A stretch of 64,000 bases of DNA from CAVRXQ01 sp963831155. Lineage in GTDB: Bacteria; Actinomycetota; Acidimicrobiia; Acidimicrobiales; Bog-793. A program made the translations under genes and the position numbers. The notes beneath the pieces are model-generated. The model searched no databases, was not told where the DNA came from, and saw only the letters and a list, made by a program, of their open reading frames with translations. This document shows, piece by piece, positions 34,614 to 44,435 of the stretch; the stretch's first letter is position 1; each line of letters opens with the position of its first letter. Location of the stretch: positions 372,001 to 436,000 of the forward strand of contig CAWHOY010000008.1 of assembly GCA_963831155.1 (NCBI GenBank). Direction: 5' to 3'.

Positions 34614-35609
34614 ATGCGCAGCGAGGCTTCGGTCACTTCGATCTCGTGGATCCCGTCAGAGGCGATCAGCGGCGTCGCAGTACGGGCGCCCTTCGAGATC
34701 GGGATCACCCACTACGACAACGCACCCCCCGAGATCGTGACGGACCTCGAGGAGCTGCGCCTGGCGGACCGTTTCCGTTTCGCCAACGAACTGCGCGGCT
34801 TCATCGAAACCGCCAACGGCCGGATCGTCGACTACGGACAGTCCGGTGGTGGGGTGATCGGTTCGACGACGGTGCGGCTCGCGGGCATCGAGAAGACATT
34901 CCAGGCGGTGCCGCTTCCCGACATACGCCCCGAGCCGATCGTCACTGACCGCAGCGTGACGTTCGTCCAAACGGCCGGAGGGCGGACGGGCATTCCGGCG
35001 CCGCGGCGCGTCCGACGCGCGCCGTTTGTTCAGCTGTCAGCACCGTTGGTCTGGACGACGCTCGCCCTGACGATTTTTGTCGACGGCCGGACGCGCATCG
35101 AGGTACGCGGCGCGAGCTCATTTCCGCGGCACTGGATCTATGGACCGGACGGCAAGCTCGAGCAGAAGTCCGGGCTGATCGACTTCTCGAACTGGTACCG
35201 CCGCGCCTTCGGCGTCCACAGTCCGTGGGGCGACCGCGACTCGCGGGCGCTCACGACGGCGATCGAGACGGCGCTCGAACGCGAAATGTCGGAGGTTTTG
35301 ATGCGCGGCGGCGAGCGACCGCGCCTCGCGACGGTCACGGAAGGCTCGACAATCCTCGAGCAAGGCGACGCCGGTCGCGATCTGTTCTTGGTCCTCGACG
35401 GTGTCGTGCGCGTCGAGGTCGACGGCAAGCCGCTCGTCGAATGCGGTCCTGGGTCGATCCACGGAGAGCGCGCCGCGCTCGAGGGCGGCAAGCGCACCGC
35501 GTCCGTGCGCGCAGTGACCAAGTGCAAGCTCGCCTTCGCGTCGGCCGACCAGTTCGACAGCAACGTCCTGAAAGAACTCGCGAGCGGACACCGGCGGGAA
35601 CAGGGCTGA
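34614..35609 (+). CDS. Cyclic-nucleotide-binding-domain protein with unknown N-terminal domain
   Basis: A 331-residue soluble protein. Residues 1-225 are a domain I recognise only as recurring in actinobacteria: SVTSISWIPSEAI, APFEIGITHYD, a DRFRFANELRGFIE stretch, GGRTGIPAPRRVRRAPFVQL and SSFPRHWIYG...KSGLIDFSNWYRRAFG. Residues 235-320 form a cNMP-binding barrel (LATVTEGSTILEQGDAGRDLFLVLDGVVRVEV, GPGSIHGERAALEGGKRTASVRAVTKCKLAF); the GERAALEGGKRTASV segment is the phosphate-binding cassette. There is no DNA-binding or channel domain, so it is not a CRP. One base separates it from the cyclase gene, so it may sense that enzyme's product. Confidence 0.8.
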   Translation: MRSEASVTSISWIPSEAISGVAVRAPFEIGITHYDNAPPEIVTDLEELRLADRFRFANELRGFIETANGRIVDYGQSGGGVIGSTTVRLAGIEKTFQAVPLPDIRPEPIVTDRSVTFVQTAGGRTGIPAPRRVRRAPFVQLSAPLVWTTLALTIFVDGRTRIEVRGASSFPRHWIYGPDGKLEQKSGLIDFSNWYRRAFGVHSPWGDRDSRALTTAIETALEREMSEVLMRGGERPRLATVTEGSTILEQGDAGRDLFLVLDGVVRVEVDGKPLVECGPGSIHGERAALEGGKRTASVRAVTKCKLAFASADQFDSNVLKELASGHRREQG

Positions 35610-35610
35610 C

Positions 35611-36984
35611 GTGTCGACGCTCGAGGAGGAACGGCAGATAGCGGGACGCGATCGAGGCGTTGGGGGGCCGACGATCACCGTCTTTCTCGCCGACGACAAT
35701 TTGATCGTCAGAGAAGGTGTAAAGGCGTTGCTCATGCTGGAACGCGACTTCGAACTCCTCGGGACGGCCGGTGATTATGATGAACTGGTCTCGGAGTCGG
35801 AACGTCTCGCGCCACACGTGGTGATCACCGACATCCGGATGCCGCCGAACTTCCAACAAGAAGGCATCGACGCCGCCCACGAGATCCGCAAGCGCCATCC
35901 CGGGACTGGGGTCGTCGTCTTGTCCCAATTCGACGATCCGGAGTATGCGATCTCGCTCCTCGCCGAAGGGTCGGCCGGCTACGCGTACCTTTTGAAGGAC
36001 CGCGTCGCGCAAGGCGACCAGCTCGCCCGGGCCGTGCGGACCGTCGCGACGGGGGGTTCGGTGCTCGATCCGGCGATCGTCGAGTCGATGGTCCATCCAG
36101 TCACCGACTCGGGCGGGCTCGACGAATCCGACGAACATCTGTTGAAGCTCGTCGCCGAGGGCCGCCCGATCAAGGCGATCGCCGTCGCGACGAACACGAC
36201 CCCGGCGGCGACGGCGGAGGCGGTCGAGCGGCTGTTCCTCCGCCTGGCGAAGGACGCGAGCAGCGGTGGGCGCCGGTCGCTCCGCCAGCTGCGCAAACTG
36301 CACGAAGCGATCGTCGACCGAGAAGAACAGGGAGAGACGCTCAGCCGGCTGCTCCCGGGCGGTGTCGCCCGGATGCTTCGTGACGAGGGGTGCCGTCCCG
36401 GCGAGACGGTGCAGCTCACCGTGAGCGTCTTGATGTCTGACATCCGCGGCTACTCGACGATCGCCGAACGCGCCGATCCGAGCGCGCTCGCCGGGCAGCT
36501 GAACGTGCACCGCGGCGAGATGAACCGGGCGGTGATCGCAGAGGGCGGCACCGTCATGCAGTTCGTCGGCGACGCGGTGATGGCCGTCTTCGGCGCACCG
36601 GTTCCGATCACCGACCACGCCGACAAGGCACTGCGCGCCGCGTTGGCGATGCACCTCGCACAAAACGCGGTCAACGAGCGCTGGCGCGAAGAAGGTCTGC
36701 CGGAATTCGGCCTCGGCATCGGCATCACGACCGGAGAGGTGGCGGCGGCACTGCTCGGTTCGGACGAGCACCTGGAGTACACGGTCGTCGGCGACACGGT
36801 GAACCTCGCGCAGCGCATCCAGCAGTGGGCAGAGCCCGGAGAGACCGTGCTCGCCGACGCGACGCACGCGGCGTTGTGTGACCCGATCACGGCGGAGCCG
36901 ATCCCGCCGTCAACGGTGAAAGGGCGCTCGGGTTTGGTCGGCGCCTGGAAGGTAGCGGCTCAAGTGGCAGGAGCGGATCGATGA
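35611..36984 (+). CDS. Response regulator with class III nucleotide cyclase output
   Basis: A 457-residue protein. Residues 20-145 are a receiver (ADDNLIVREGV, phospho-acceptor D74 in VITDIRMPP, Lys in YLLKDRV). Residues about 170-220 resemble a worn LuxR-type helix-turn-helix (LLKLVAEGRPIKAIAVATN). Residues 265-440 are a class III cyclase: metal Asp277 (SDIRGYS) and Asp321 (VGDAVMAVFG), transition-state Asn398 and Arg402 (VGDTVNLAQR). The purine-specifying Lys is Gln317 (QFVGD), so cAMP versus cGMP cannot be decided. GTG start; it overlaps the ABC gene by four bases. Phosphorylation presumably controls synthesis. Confidence 0.88.
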   Translation: MSTLEEERQIAGRDRGVGGPTITVFLADDNLIVREGVKALLMLERDFELLGTAGDYDELVSESERLAPHVVITDIRMPPNFQQEGIDAAHEIRKRHPGTGVVVLSQFDDPEYAISLLAEGSAGYAYLLKDRVAQGDQLARAVRTVATGGSVLDPAIVESMVHPVTDSGGLDESDEHLLKLVAEGRPIKAIAVATNTTPAATAEAVERLFLRLAKDASSGGRRSLRQLRKLHEAIVDREEQGETLSRLLPGGVARMLRDEGCRPGETVQLTVSVLMSDIRGYSTIAERADPSALAGQLNVHRGEMNRAVIAEGGTVMQFVGDAVMAVFGAPVPITDHADKALRAALAMHLAQNAVNERWREEGLPEFGLGIGITTGEVAAALLGSDEHLEYTVVGDTVNLAQRIQQWAEPGETVLADATHAALCDPITAEPIPPSTVKGRSGLVGAWKVAAQVAGADR

Positions 36985-37709
36985 CCGTGATGCAGGCGCG
37001 CGGAGTGCGCAAGACCTACGAGACCGAAGGCGCGCCGGTGCGGGCGCTGCGGGGAGTCGACCTGTCCATCGACGACGGGGAGTTCGTCGCGATCATGGGA
37101 CCGTCGGGATGCGGCAAGTCGACGCTTCTCAACCTCGTCGCGGGACTCGACGTACCGACCGACGGGGAGATCTTCGTCGCGGGCGAGGCGTTGTCCGGCA
37201 TGGACGAGGACGAGCTCGCATTGATGCGTCGACGACACATCGGCATCGTCTTTCAGTTCTTCAACCTCTTGGAAGGAATGACCGTCCTCGAGAACGCGAC
37301 ACTCCCGGCCGTGGTCGCCGGTCTTCGGCGGCGGCAAGCAGAGAGCCGGGCGCGGGACCTGCTCGATCTGCTCGGCCTCGCCGACAAGGCACGCGCCGCG
37401 CCAGGACTTCTCTCTGGCGGCGAGCGCCAGCGGCTCGCGATCGCGCGGGCGCTCGCCAACGCGCCGACGCTTCTTCTCGCCGACGAACCGACCGGCGCGC
37501 TCGACTCCGAAGGCGGCTTCGAAGTCCTCGAACTGTTCCGGCGCCTGCACGCCGGAGGTCAGTCGATCCTTTTGGTCACCCACGACGAGCACGTCGCTGC
37601 CCCGGCGTCTCGCCTCGTCCACATGCGCGACGGTCGCATCGAGTCCGACGTCGAGCAGCACCACGAGCGCGTGATCGAAGCGGAGATCGACGTCGCGATC
37701 TACGAGTGA
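36981..37709 (+). CDS. ABC transporter ATP-binding protein (LolD/MacB type)
   Basis: A 242-residue nucleotide-binding subunit: Walker A GPSGCGKSTLL near residue 40, Q-loop FQFFNLLEGMTV, signature LLSGGERQRLAIARAL, Walker B LLLADEPTGALDSE and switch His in LLVTHDEHV. The DEPTGALD form and the FFNLL segment mark the LolD/MacB group that works with FtsX-like permeases. No permease is adjacent; the only one in the window is at 50827-53355 on the other strand. It is wedged between the cyclase and kinase genes with overlaps on both sides. Confidence 0.92.
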   Translation: MTVMQARGVRKTYETEGAPVRALRGVDLSIDDGEFVAIMGPSGCGKSTLLNLVAGLDVPTDGEIFVAGEALSGMDEDELALMRRRHIGIVFQFFNLLEGMTVLENATLPAVVAGLRRRQAESRARDLLDLLGLADKARAAPGLLSGGERQRLAIARALANAPTLLLADEPTGALDSEGGFEVLELFRRLHAGGQSILLVTHDEHVAAPASRLVHMRDGRIESDVEQHHERVIEAEIDVAIYE

Positions 37710-39925
37710 TGGACGCCCCGATCGTCGTCAGTCAGTTGGGCGTGCGCCGCGAGACGGCCGTGCCGGCGTCGCGGCGGCATCTCGTGTTCGGGCCGGGGCT
37801 CTTGCTTGCCGCGGCGGCGCTCGCCGGAGCGGTCGCGGCACCGGTCGTCGACCATCGCGGCGATCTGCTGACCCAGGTCGTGCGGGCGGTCGTCGTCGGT
37901 TGCTTCGCGCTCGCCGGAGGATTCGCCCTCGCGCTGAAGCCGAAGGAGCGCCAGCCGCTGCTCGTTCTGTCGGCGACGTTCTTCGCCTCGGCGGCGGTCG
38001 TTTCCGCGGCGCTCGTCGCGGCGCACGCCCACGGCATCGCAGTCCCGGGCGGTCTTGTCACGGCGGCCCGACTCGCCGAGCCGCTCGCACTGTGCATCTT
38101 GCCGGTGTCGACGATGCACGTCCTGCTCGGACTGCCCGACGGCACCTGCCGGCTGAGCCGGTTCGCGATCGGGGCCGGCTATCTGGCCGGCATCGGCGTC
38201 GGCTTCGGTGTCTGGAGCGATCGCCCCGCGCTGCCGCTGTGGCCGGTTGGGGTCGAGCTGCTCGTGGCGGTGCCGATCGGCCTCGTCGGCGCCCGCCGCC
38301 GCTACCGCCGTTCGGCCGGACTCGAGCGCCAGCGGATGCAGTGGTTCGGCTGGGCGGTGTCGGTCGGCGTCGAAATGGTGGTGCTCGCCGAGGCGTTGCG
38401 GCTCTTTTGGGGGTGGCCGACGCGCGAGGCGCTCGTCATCACCGTTGCCATCGTGCCGATCGCCGTCGCCGTCGGCGCCGGAGCGCTAACGAGCCTCGCG
38501 ACGCGCATCGACCGGCTGCTCGCCTGGTCGGTGTCGGTCGCCGGGCTGACCGGGGTGGTCGTCGTCGTCTACTTGCTCGTCATCTTGGGGATCGGGCACA
38601 CGCCGACAAAGGGCGAGCGCACGCTGCTCATCCTTTCGATGATCGCCGCCGTTGTCTCGGCGCTCCTCTACGGCCCGGCGCGGACGCGCTTGAAGGCGTT
38701 CGCCAACCGCGTCGTCTACGGCGAGCGCGAGGCGCCCGACACCGTCCTTCGCACCTTCGCGACCCGCCTCACCCGGGCGATGCCGCTCGAAGAGCTCTTG
38801 TTGCAGGTTGTCGAGTCACTGCGCAAGACGCTGGCGCTTTCTTGTGCGGAGATCTGGACCGGATCCGGTGGGGTGCTCGAGCGCGCGGTTTCGGTGCCCG
38901 ATGCGCCGCCGAAAAGAATCGTGCTCGGCTCGAGTGAGGAGTCGGTCGTCGCCCGCGCCGGGGTTTCGGGCAACGCCTGGCTCGAGATCTGGATGCCGAA
39001 GCTCTTGGAGGGCCGCGAAGGTTTCTCGCTGCGCGTCGCGCCGACGACGCATTCGGGGCGCGTTCTCGGCCTCGTCATAGCGACGCGCAAGGCCGACGGT
39101 GAGCGCTTCAGCGAGAACGACGACACGACGCTCGTCGAGCTCGCCCGCCAACTCGGACTGGCGCTGCACAATGTGGAGTTGGACTCGGCGCTGCAGGAGT
39201 CCTTGGACGAAGTCCGGCGCCAAGCCGACGAACTGCGCGCTTCGAGGGCGCGCATCGTTGCCGCGTCGGACGCCGCGCGCCGCCAGATCGAGCGCAACCT
39301 GCACGACGGGGCACAGCAGCACCTCGTCGCGCTGGCCGTCAACGTCCGCCTGGCGCGCCAGTTGGTCGAGACCGACCCGACAGGATCCGCGGAGATCCTC
39401 GATCAGCTCGGCGGCGAGCTGCAGGACGCGGTGCAAGAGCTGCGCGCGCTCGCGCACGGTATCTACCCGCCGTTGCTCATCGATCGCGGTATCGAAGAGG
39501 CGTTGCGATCCGCGGCTGGCCGCGCCGCGATCCCGACCGATGTCGAGGCCGAGGGGCTCGGCCGCTACTCACCTGAAGAGGAGGCCGCCGTCTACTTCTG
39601 CTGCATGGAGGCGCTGCAGAACGCCGGCAAGTACGCCGGCGAGGGAGCGAACGCAACCGTCCGCGTCCACGAACGCGAAGGGACGTTGTTCTTCGAGGTC
39701 ACCGATGACGGCGCCGGCTTCGATCTGCAGGGCGCGAAAGGACACGGCGCGGGGTTCGTCAACATGCGCGACCGAGTCGGCGCGATCGGTGGCTCGGTGG
39801 CAGTCGAGTCGTCGCCCGGCAAAGGGACGAAGATCTCCGGGCGTCTGCCGTTGAGCAATCAGGCGGCGGCGTCGGGGAACGGAGCGGGGGAGAGCGCGTC
39901 GTCCGCGCTCAGGGTCAGAAAGTGA
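37709..39925 (+). CDS. Membrane sensor histidine kinase (HisKA_3 type) with GAF-like domain
   Basis: A 738-residue kinase. The first 330 residues are largely hydrophobic with some six or more membrane segments (LVFGPGLLLAAAALAGAVAAP, LLTQVVRAVVVGCFALAGGFAL, and others to ITVAIVPIAVAVGAGAL and VVVVYLLVILGIG). A GAF-like region follows at about 350-490 (RTFATRLTRAMPLEELLLQVVESL). A coiled coil leads into HisKA_3 with phospho-acceptor His532 (RNLHDGAQQHLVALAV). HATPase_c shows EALQNAGKYAG, DDGAGFDLQG and GAGFVNMRDRV. ATG 37709 overlaps the ABC stop. Likely partners are the three receiver proteins in the cluster. Confidence 0.9.
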   Translation: MDAPIVVSQLGVRRETAVPASRRHLVFGPGLLLAAAALAGAVAAPVVDHRGDLLTQVVRAVVVGCFALAGGFALALKPKERQPLLVLSATFFASAAVVSAALVAAHAHGIAVPGGLVTAARLAEPLALCILPVSTMHVLLGLPDGTCRLSRFAIGAGYLAGIGVGFGVWSDRPALPLWPVGVELLVAVPIGLVGARRRYRRSAGLERQRMQWFGWAVSVGVEMVVLAEALRLFWGWPTREALVITVAIVPIAVAVGAGALTSLATRIDRLLAWSVSVAGLTGVVVVVYLLVILGIGHTPTKGERTLLILSMIAAVVSALLYGPARTRLKAFANRVVYGEREAPDTVLRTFATRLTRAMPLEELLLQVVESLRKTLALSCAEIWTGSGGVLERAVSVPDAPPKRIVLGSSEESVVARAGVSGNAWLEIWMPKLLEGREGFSLRVAPTTHSGRVLGLVIATRKADGERFSENDDTTLVELARQLGLALHNVELDSALQESLDEVRRQADELRASRARIVAASDAARRQIERNLHDGAQQHLVALAVNVRLARQLVETDPTGSAEILDQLGGELQDAVQELRALAHGIYPPLLIDRGIEEALRSAAGRAAIPTDVEAEGLGRYSPEEEAAVYFCCMEALQNAGKYAGEGANATVRVHEREGTLFFEVTDDGAGFDLQGAKGHGAGFVNMRDRVGAIGGSVAVESSPGKGTKISGRLPLSNQAAASGNGAGESASSALRVRK

Positions 39926-40301
39926 GCGGGAGCTTTCCCTCCCAGGCGTTCGCCAAAACATCGGGACCGAACTGTTCCTTGTGCACGTAGGCCACCGCGC
40001 CGCTCGTCGCCGCGTCGGCGGGGAGGCTGTCGACGTCGTAGGTGGACAAAAGAACCACGCGCACCGACGGGTGGGCGTCGACGATGCGGCGCGTCGCTTC
40101 GATGCCGCCGATGCCGTCCATGTTGATGTCCATCAGCACCAGCTGGGGCTCGAGGGTGGCGGCGAGTTCGACGGCTTCCTCGCCAGATCTCGCCTCGCCG
40201 ACCACGACGAACCCCTTCGTGGCGCGAACGACCGCTGCGGCAGCCATGCGGAACGGTGCCTGATCATCGACGATCAGGACACCGACCTTCTCGTCGCTCA
40301 C
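39915..40301 (-). CDS. Single-domain response regulator (receiver only)
   Basis: A 128-residue stand-alone receiver: VLIVDDQAPFRMAAAAVVRA, phospho-acceptor Asp in LVLMDINMDGIGGIEA, VVLLSTYDV and the conserved Lys in AYVHKEQFG. There is no output domain. GTG 40301 is chosen from the usual receiver N-terminus; an ATG 16 codons upstream is possible. Its 3' end overlaps that of the convergent kinase gene by 11 bases. Such proteins act as phosphate shuttles or sinks, or through protein contacts. Confidence 0.85.
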   Translation of the reverse strand: MSDEKVGVLIVDDQAPFRMAAAAVVRATKGFVVVGEARSGEEAVELAATLEPQLVLMDINMDGIGGIEATRRIVDAHPSVRVVLLSTYDVDSLPADAATSGAVAYVHKEQFGPDVLANAWEGKLPLTF

Positions 40302-40383
40302 GAGGCCATTTTCGCAGTTCGCGGTGGAGGATCGGACGACTGCCAGCACGAGGGCGCGGGGAGTGGCACCACCACGGCGCCGC

Positions 40384-41052
40384 TCAGTCGGCGCGGTCGG
40401 ACAGAAAGAGCAGGACGGCCTTCACCCGGCGATGGACGTCGAGCTCTTGGGAGAGCCCGAGCTTGGAGAAGATCGAGTTGATGTGCTTTTCGACCGCCCG
40501 CTCCGACAGCACGAGCGCGGCGGCGACGGCGGCGTTGTTCTTGCCGGTCGCCATCTCGGCGAGGATCTCGGTCTCGCGCGGAGTGAGCAGACGCAGCGGC
40601 GAGTTCTGCGCGCGCGATCTCGCCGCGACGAGCGCGTCGACGACGATCGGATCGATCACCGAGCCGCCCTCAGCTGTCTCCCTGATCGCGTCGGCGAGCT
40701 GTTTGATGTCCGAGACCCGCTCTTTGAGCAGATACGCGCGCCCGCGAGATCCGTGCTCCAAGAACGCGAGCGCGTAACTCGGCTCGGAGAACTGACTCAA
40801 GACGACGACTCCCACGTCCGGATTGCGCGTGTGCAGTTCGTTCGCGGCGCGGATCCCCTCGTCGGTGCCCGTCGGTGGCATGCGGATGTCGGTCACCAAA
40901 ACGTCGGGATGTTCGGCGTCGACGGTTTCGAGCAGCGAGGTGTAGTCCGCGCACGTCGCGACCAACTCGAGGTCGTCCTCGGTGGCGATCAGTCGCGCGA
41001 CACCTTCGCGAACGAGGTAATCGTCCTCGGCCAGGACGACGCGGATCGACAT
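40384..41052 (-). CDS. NarL/LuxR-family response regulator
   Basis: A 222-residue regulator: receiver at 1-125 (VVLAEDDYLVREGV, Asp in VLVTDIRMPP, VVVLSQF, Lys in AYLLKERV) and a LuxR helix-turn-helix at 155-215 (LTPRETEILAEMATGKNNAAVAAALVLSERAVEKHINSIF). The receiver is strikingly like that of the cyclase regulator at 35611-36984, with shared DIRMPP, EGI.AA.E, VGVVVLSQF, AYLLK.RV and GGSV.DP.IV stretches. The two look like paralogues with different outputs. It probably regulates genes in response to the same kinase. Confidence 0.92.
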   Translation of the reverse strand: MSIRVVLAEDDYLVREGVARLIATEDDLELVATCADYTSLLETVDAEHPDVLVTDIRMPPTGTDEGIRAANELHTRNPDVGVVVLSQFSEPSYALAFLEHGSRGRAYLLKERVSDIKQLADAIRETAEGGSVIDPIVVDALVAARSRAQNSPLRLLTPRETEILAEMATGKNNAAVAAALVLSERAVEKHINSIFSKLGLSQELDVHRRVKAVLLFLSDRAD

Positions 41053-41107
41053 GGCAACAGGCTACGTGACGTATTCCTGGGCGTCGTGACCAACGCCGCC
41101 GCTTCGA

Positions 41108-41941
41108 TCAGCCGAGCGTGATCACCGTGTCCTGGACGGCGGCGCGCACCGGTAGCGGCGCGTCGGCGCACTCTTTCACGATCGCGTCGACTTCGTCATC
41201 GGTGCGCGACGGATCGTGGTGGAACAACACCACTTCGCGGGCCTTCGCTGCCGCGGCGAGGCCGACGGCATACGGATAGGCGGCGTGGCCGTAATGCGCC
41301 TTTGTCGGCAGCTCCTCCGGCGTGTATTGCGAGTCGTGGAAGACGAGGTCGCAACCATCGGTGAGGGCGAGCGCCGCGTCGTGGTACTCGCCGAAGCCGT
41401 CGGCTCCCGGGCCGAGGTTGGTCGGGCAGTGGTCCGAGAGGTAGGCGAGGCTGGCGCGGCCGTCGGAGATCCGGTAGCCGAAGGTTCTGCCGCCCCCGTG
41501 GGGGATGTCGAGCGCGAGCACGGAGAATCCTTCGACTTCGTGTTCGCCGGACTCGAGGGCGTGGAAGCTCCACGCCCCGCGCAAGCCGGCAGGCGTGATT
41601 GGGAAGTTGGGCGGCGACATGAAGCGTTCGAAGACGGCTTCCCCTCCGCTCTGCGCGGGAAGGTAGGCGTCGACGCGGGCATCTTCTCGGTCCGCCGAGG
41701 AAAAGAACGGCAATCCCTGGGTGTGATCCCAGTGAAGGTGTCCGAAAAGGACCGACCCGCGAAAGGACTGGCCGTCAAAAACGGCGTCGGCGCCACGAAT
41801 CCCGGTGCCGGCGTCGACGAAAAGGCTCGGCGGCCCGCCGTCGAGGGCGATCCCGAGGCAGGAGGTGTGGCCGCCATAGCGGACGAAGTCGCGACCCGGC
41901 GTCGGCGTCGAGCCTCGGGTGCCGAAGACGTGGATCTTCAT
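41108..41941 (-). CDS. Metallo-beta-lactamase-fold hydrolase, GTRGS type
   Basis: A 277-residue soluble MBL-fold protein. The N-terminus FGTRGSTPTPGRDFVRYGGHTSC is the GTRGSxP form seen in PhnP-like and related phosphodiesterases. The metal site is GHLHWDHTQGLPFF (HxHxDH), with later ligands in LSDHCP, LVFHDSQY and the C-terminal VLFHHDPSRTDDE. Family members hydrolyse phosphodiester bonds, including cyclic phosphates, but this one's substrate cannot be read from sequence. It is upstream of, and likely co-transcribed with, the NarL and receiver genes, so a role in turning over a cyclic nucleotide is a reasonable guess. Confidence 0.85.
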   Translation of the reverse strand: MKIHVFGTRGSTPTPGRDFVRYGGHTSCLGIALDGGPPSLFVDAGTGIRGADAVFDGQSFRGSVLFGHLHWDHTQGLPFFSSADREDARVDAYLPAQSGGEAVFERFMSPPNFPITPAGLRGAWSFHALESGEHEVEGFSVLALDIPHGGGRTFGYRISDGRASLAYLSDHCPTNLGPGADGFGEYHDAALALTDGCDLVFHDSQYTPEELPTKAHYGHAAYPYAVGLAAAAKAREVVLFHHDPSRTDDEVDAIVKECADAPLPVRAAVQDTVITLG

Positions 41942-42353
41942 CGGGCGGGGAGGTGTGCCGGGTTACGGCGCTGCGGACGCGCCGATCTCGCGATTTTCTT
42001 CGTTCGGGTCACTCAGGCACCTCCCGCCACACCATACGCAACGGAGCACGGACAGCCCACCACCGCGCCGTTCAAGGATCGCCACTACCCGGCGCGCAGT
42101 GGTGGCGCGGGACTCGCCCGCGCCGCGAACGTCACCGAGAGCACCACCACGACGCTGCGACGACGTGGACGGCGACCAAGATCACCACCAACTTCAGGCT
42201 GTCGGAGCCGAGACGAACGACACCACCCCGAAGCGCCTCGGGGGGCGCGTCGGAAAGGGTGCTGACCGAGCGAGCGGTCTTGTGCGACCATGGCCAGGCT
42301 TCCACCCCTCTCAACAGGGCTTTCGCGCGCCCGCCAGCACTCTCGCCAGGCGT
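41942..42353. other. Non-coding stretch upstream of the groESL promoter
   Basis: About 410 bases between the divergent MBL gene and the groESL promoter. Open frames exist on both strands, but none has a family match or ribosome-binding site. It should hold the promoter of the MBL-regulator operon. No repeat or RNA gene was seen. Confidence 0.5.
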
Positions 42354-42382
42354 TTGCCAGTCCGTTGCGGCGGCGGTATGGT
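42354..42382 (+). promoter_or_regulatory. groESL promoter
   Basis: -35 TTGCCA (42354-42359) and -10 TATGGT (42377-42382) are exactly 17 bases apart, matching the housekeeping-sigma consensus in nine of twelve positions. The last base of the -10 is the first of the CIRCE element, so a repressor bound there would block initiation. Confidence 0.65.
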
Positions 42383-42408
42383 TGGCACTCAAATCATTAG
42401 AGTGCTAA
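42382..42408 (+). promoter_or_regulatory. CIRCE operator (HrcA binding site)
   Basis: TTGGCACTC (42382-42390), nine bases, then GAGTGCTAA (42400-42408). It differs from the CIRCE consensus TTAGCACTC-N9-GAGTGCTAA in one base. Its position at the promoter means groESL is repressed by HrcA and released on heat or protein stress. hrcA itself is not in the window. Confidence 0.93.
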
Positions 42409-42430
42409 CGAGCCCAAGGAGGCCGCCCAA

Positions 42431-42723
42431 ATGAATCTGCAACCGCTCGACGACCGGATCGTCGTCCGACCGAGCGAGGCCGAGGAGAAGACGGCCTCGG
42501 GTCTCGTCATCCCCGACACCGCCAAAGAAAAGCCCCAGCAGGGCGAAGTCCTCGCCGTCGGCCCGGGCCGCCGCGCCGAGAACACCGGTGAGCTCATCCC
42601 CTTGGATGTGAAGGTCGGCGACAAGGTCGTCTACTCGAAGTACGGGGGCACCGAGATCACGATCGACGGTGAGGACCTCCTCATCCTCTCGGGCCGTGAC
42701 GTGCTCGCGAAGGTGTCCGCCTG

Positions 42724-42724
<1 letters not shown>
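42431..42724 (+). CDS. groES: Co-chaperonin GroES
   Basis: GroES (97 residues) caps the GroEL ring. It reads NLQPLDDRIVVRPSEAEEKTASGLVIPDTAKEKPQQGEVLAVG with the mobile loop in the middle, then GDKVVYSKYGGTEI and a final DVLAKV. AAGGAGG (42416-42422) lies eight bases before the ATG. Its stop overlaps the groEL ATG by one base. It is controlled by the CIRCE promoter upstream. Confidence 0.97.
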
Positions 42725-44349
<1,625 letters not shown>

Positions 44350-44375
44350 AGGCAACACGAGATCACGAACTGCGA

Positions 44376-44400
44376 GGGGGTCGGTTGATCCGGCCCCTTT
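44376..44400 (+). terminator. Intrinsic terminator of groES-groEL
   Basis: Stem GGGGTCGG (44377-44384) / CCGGCCCC (44390-44397) with one G-T wobble and a five-base loop, followed by TTT at 44398-44400. It lies 27 bases after the groEL stop. The T run is short but the stem is strong. Confidence 0.6.
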
Positions 44401-44435
44401 CGCGTCTCGATAAGGTCAGCCGTCGTGTCGCAGCG

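Noticed and set aside
34614..35609. The cNMP-binding protein as a CRP-family regulator
   Set aside because: No helix-turn-helix follows the cNMP domain, which is at the C-terminus; it cannot explain the CRP-type site at 57339.
42132..42392. 86-codon minus-strand frame with one hydrophobic segment upstream of groES
   Set aside because: It starts inside the CIRCE operator, has no ribosome-binding site and no family resemblance.
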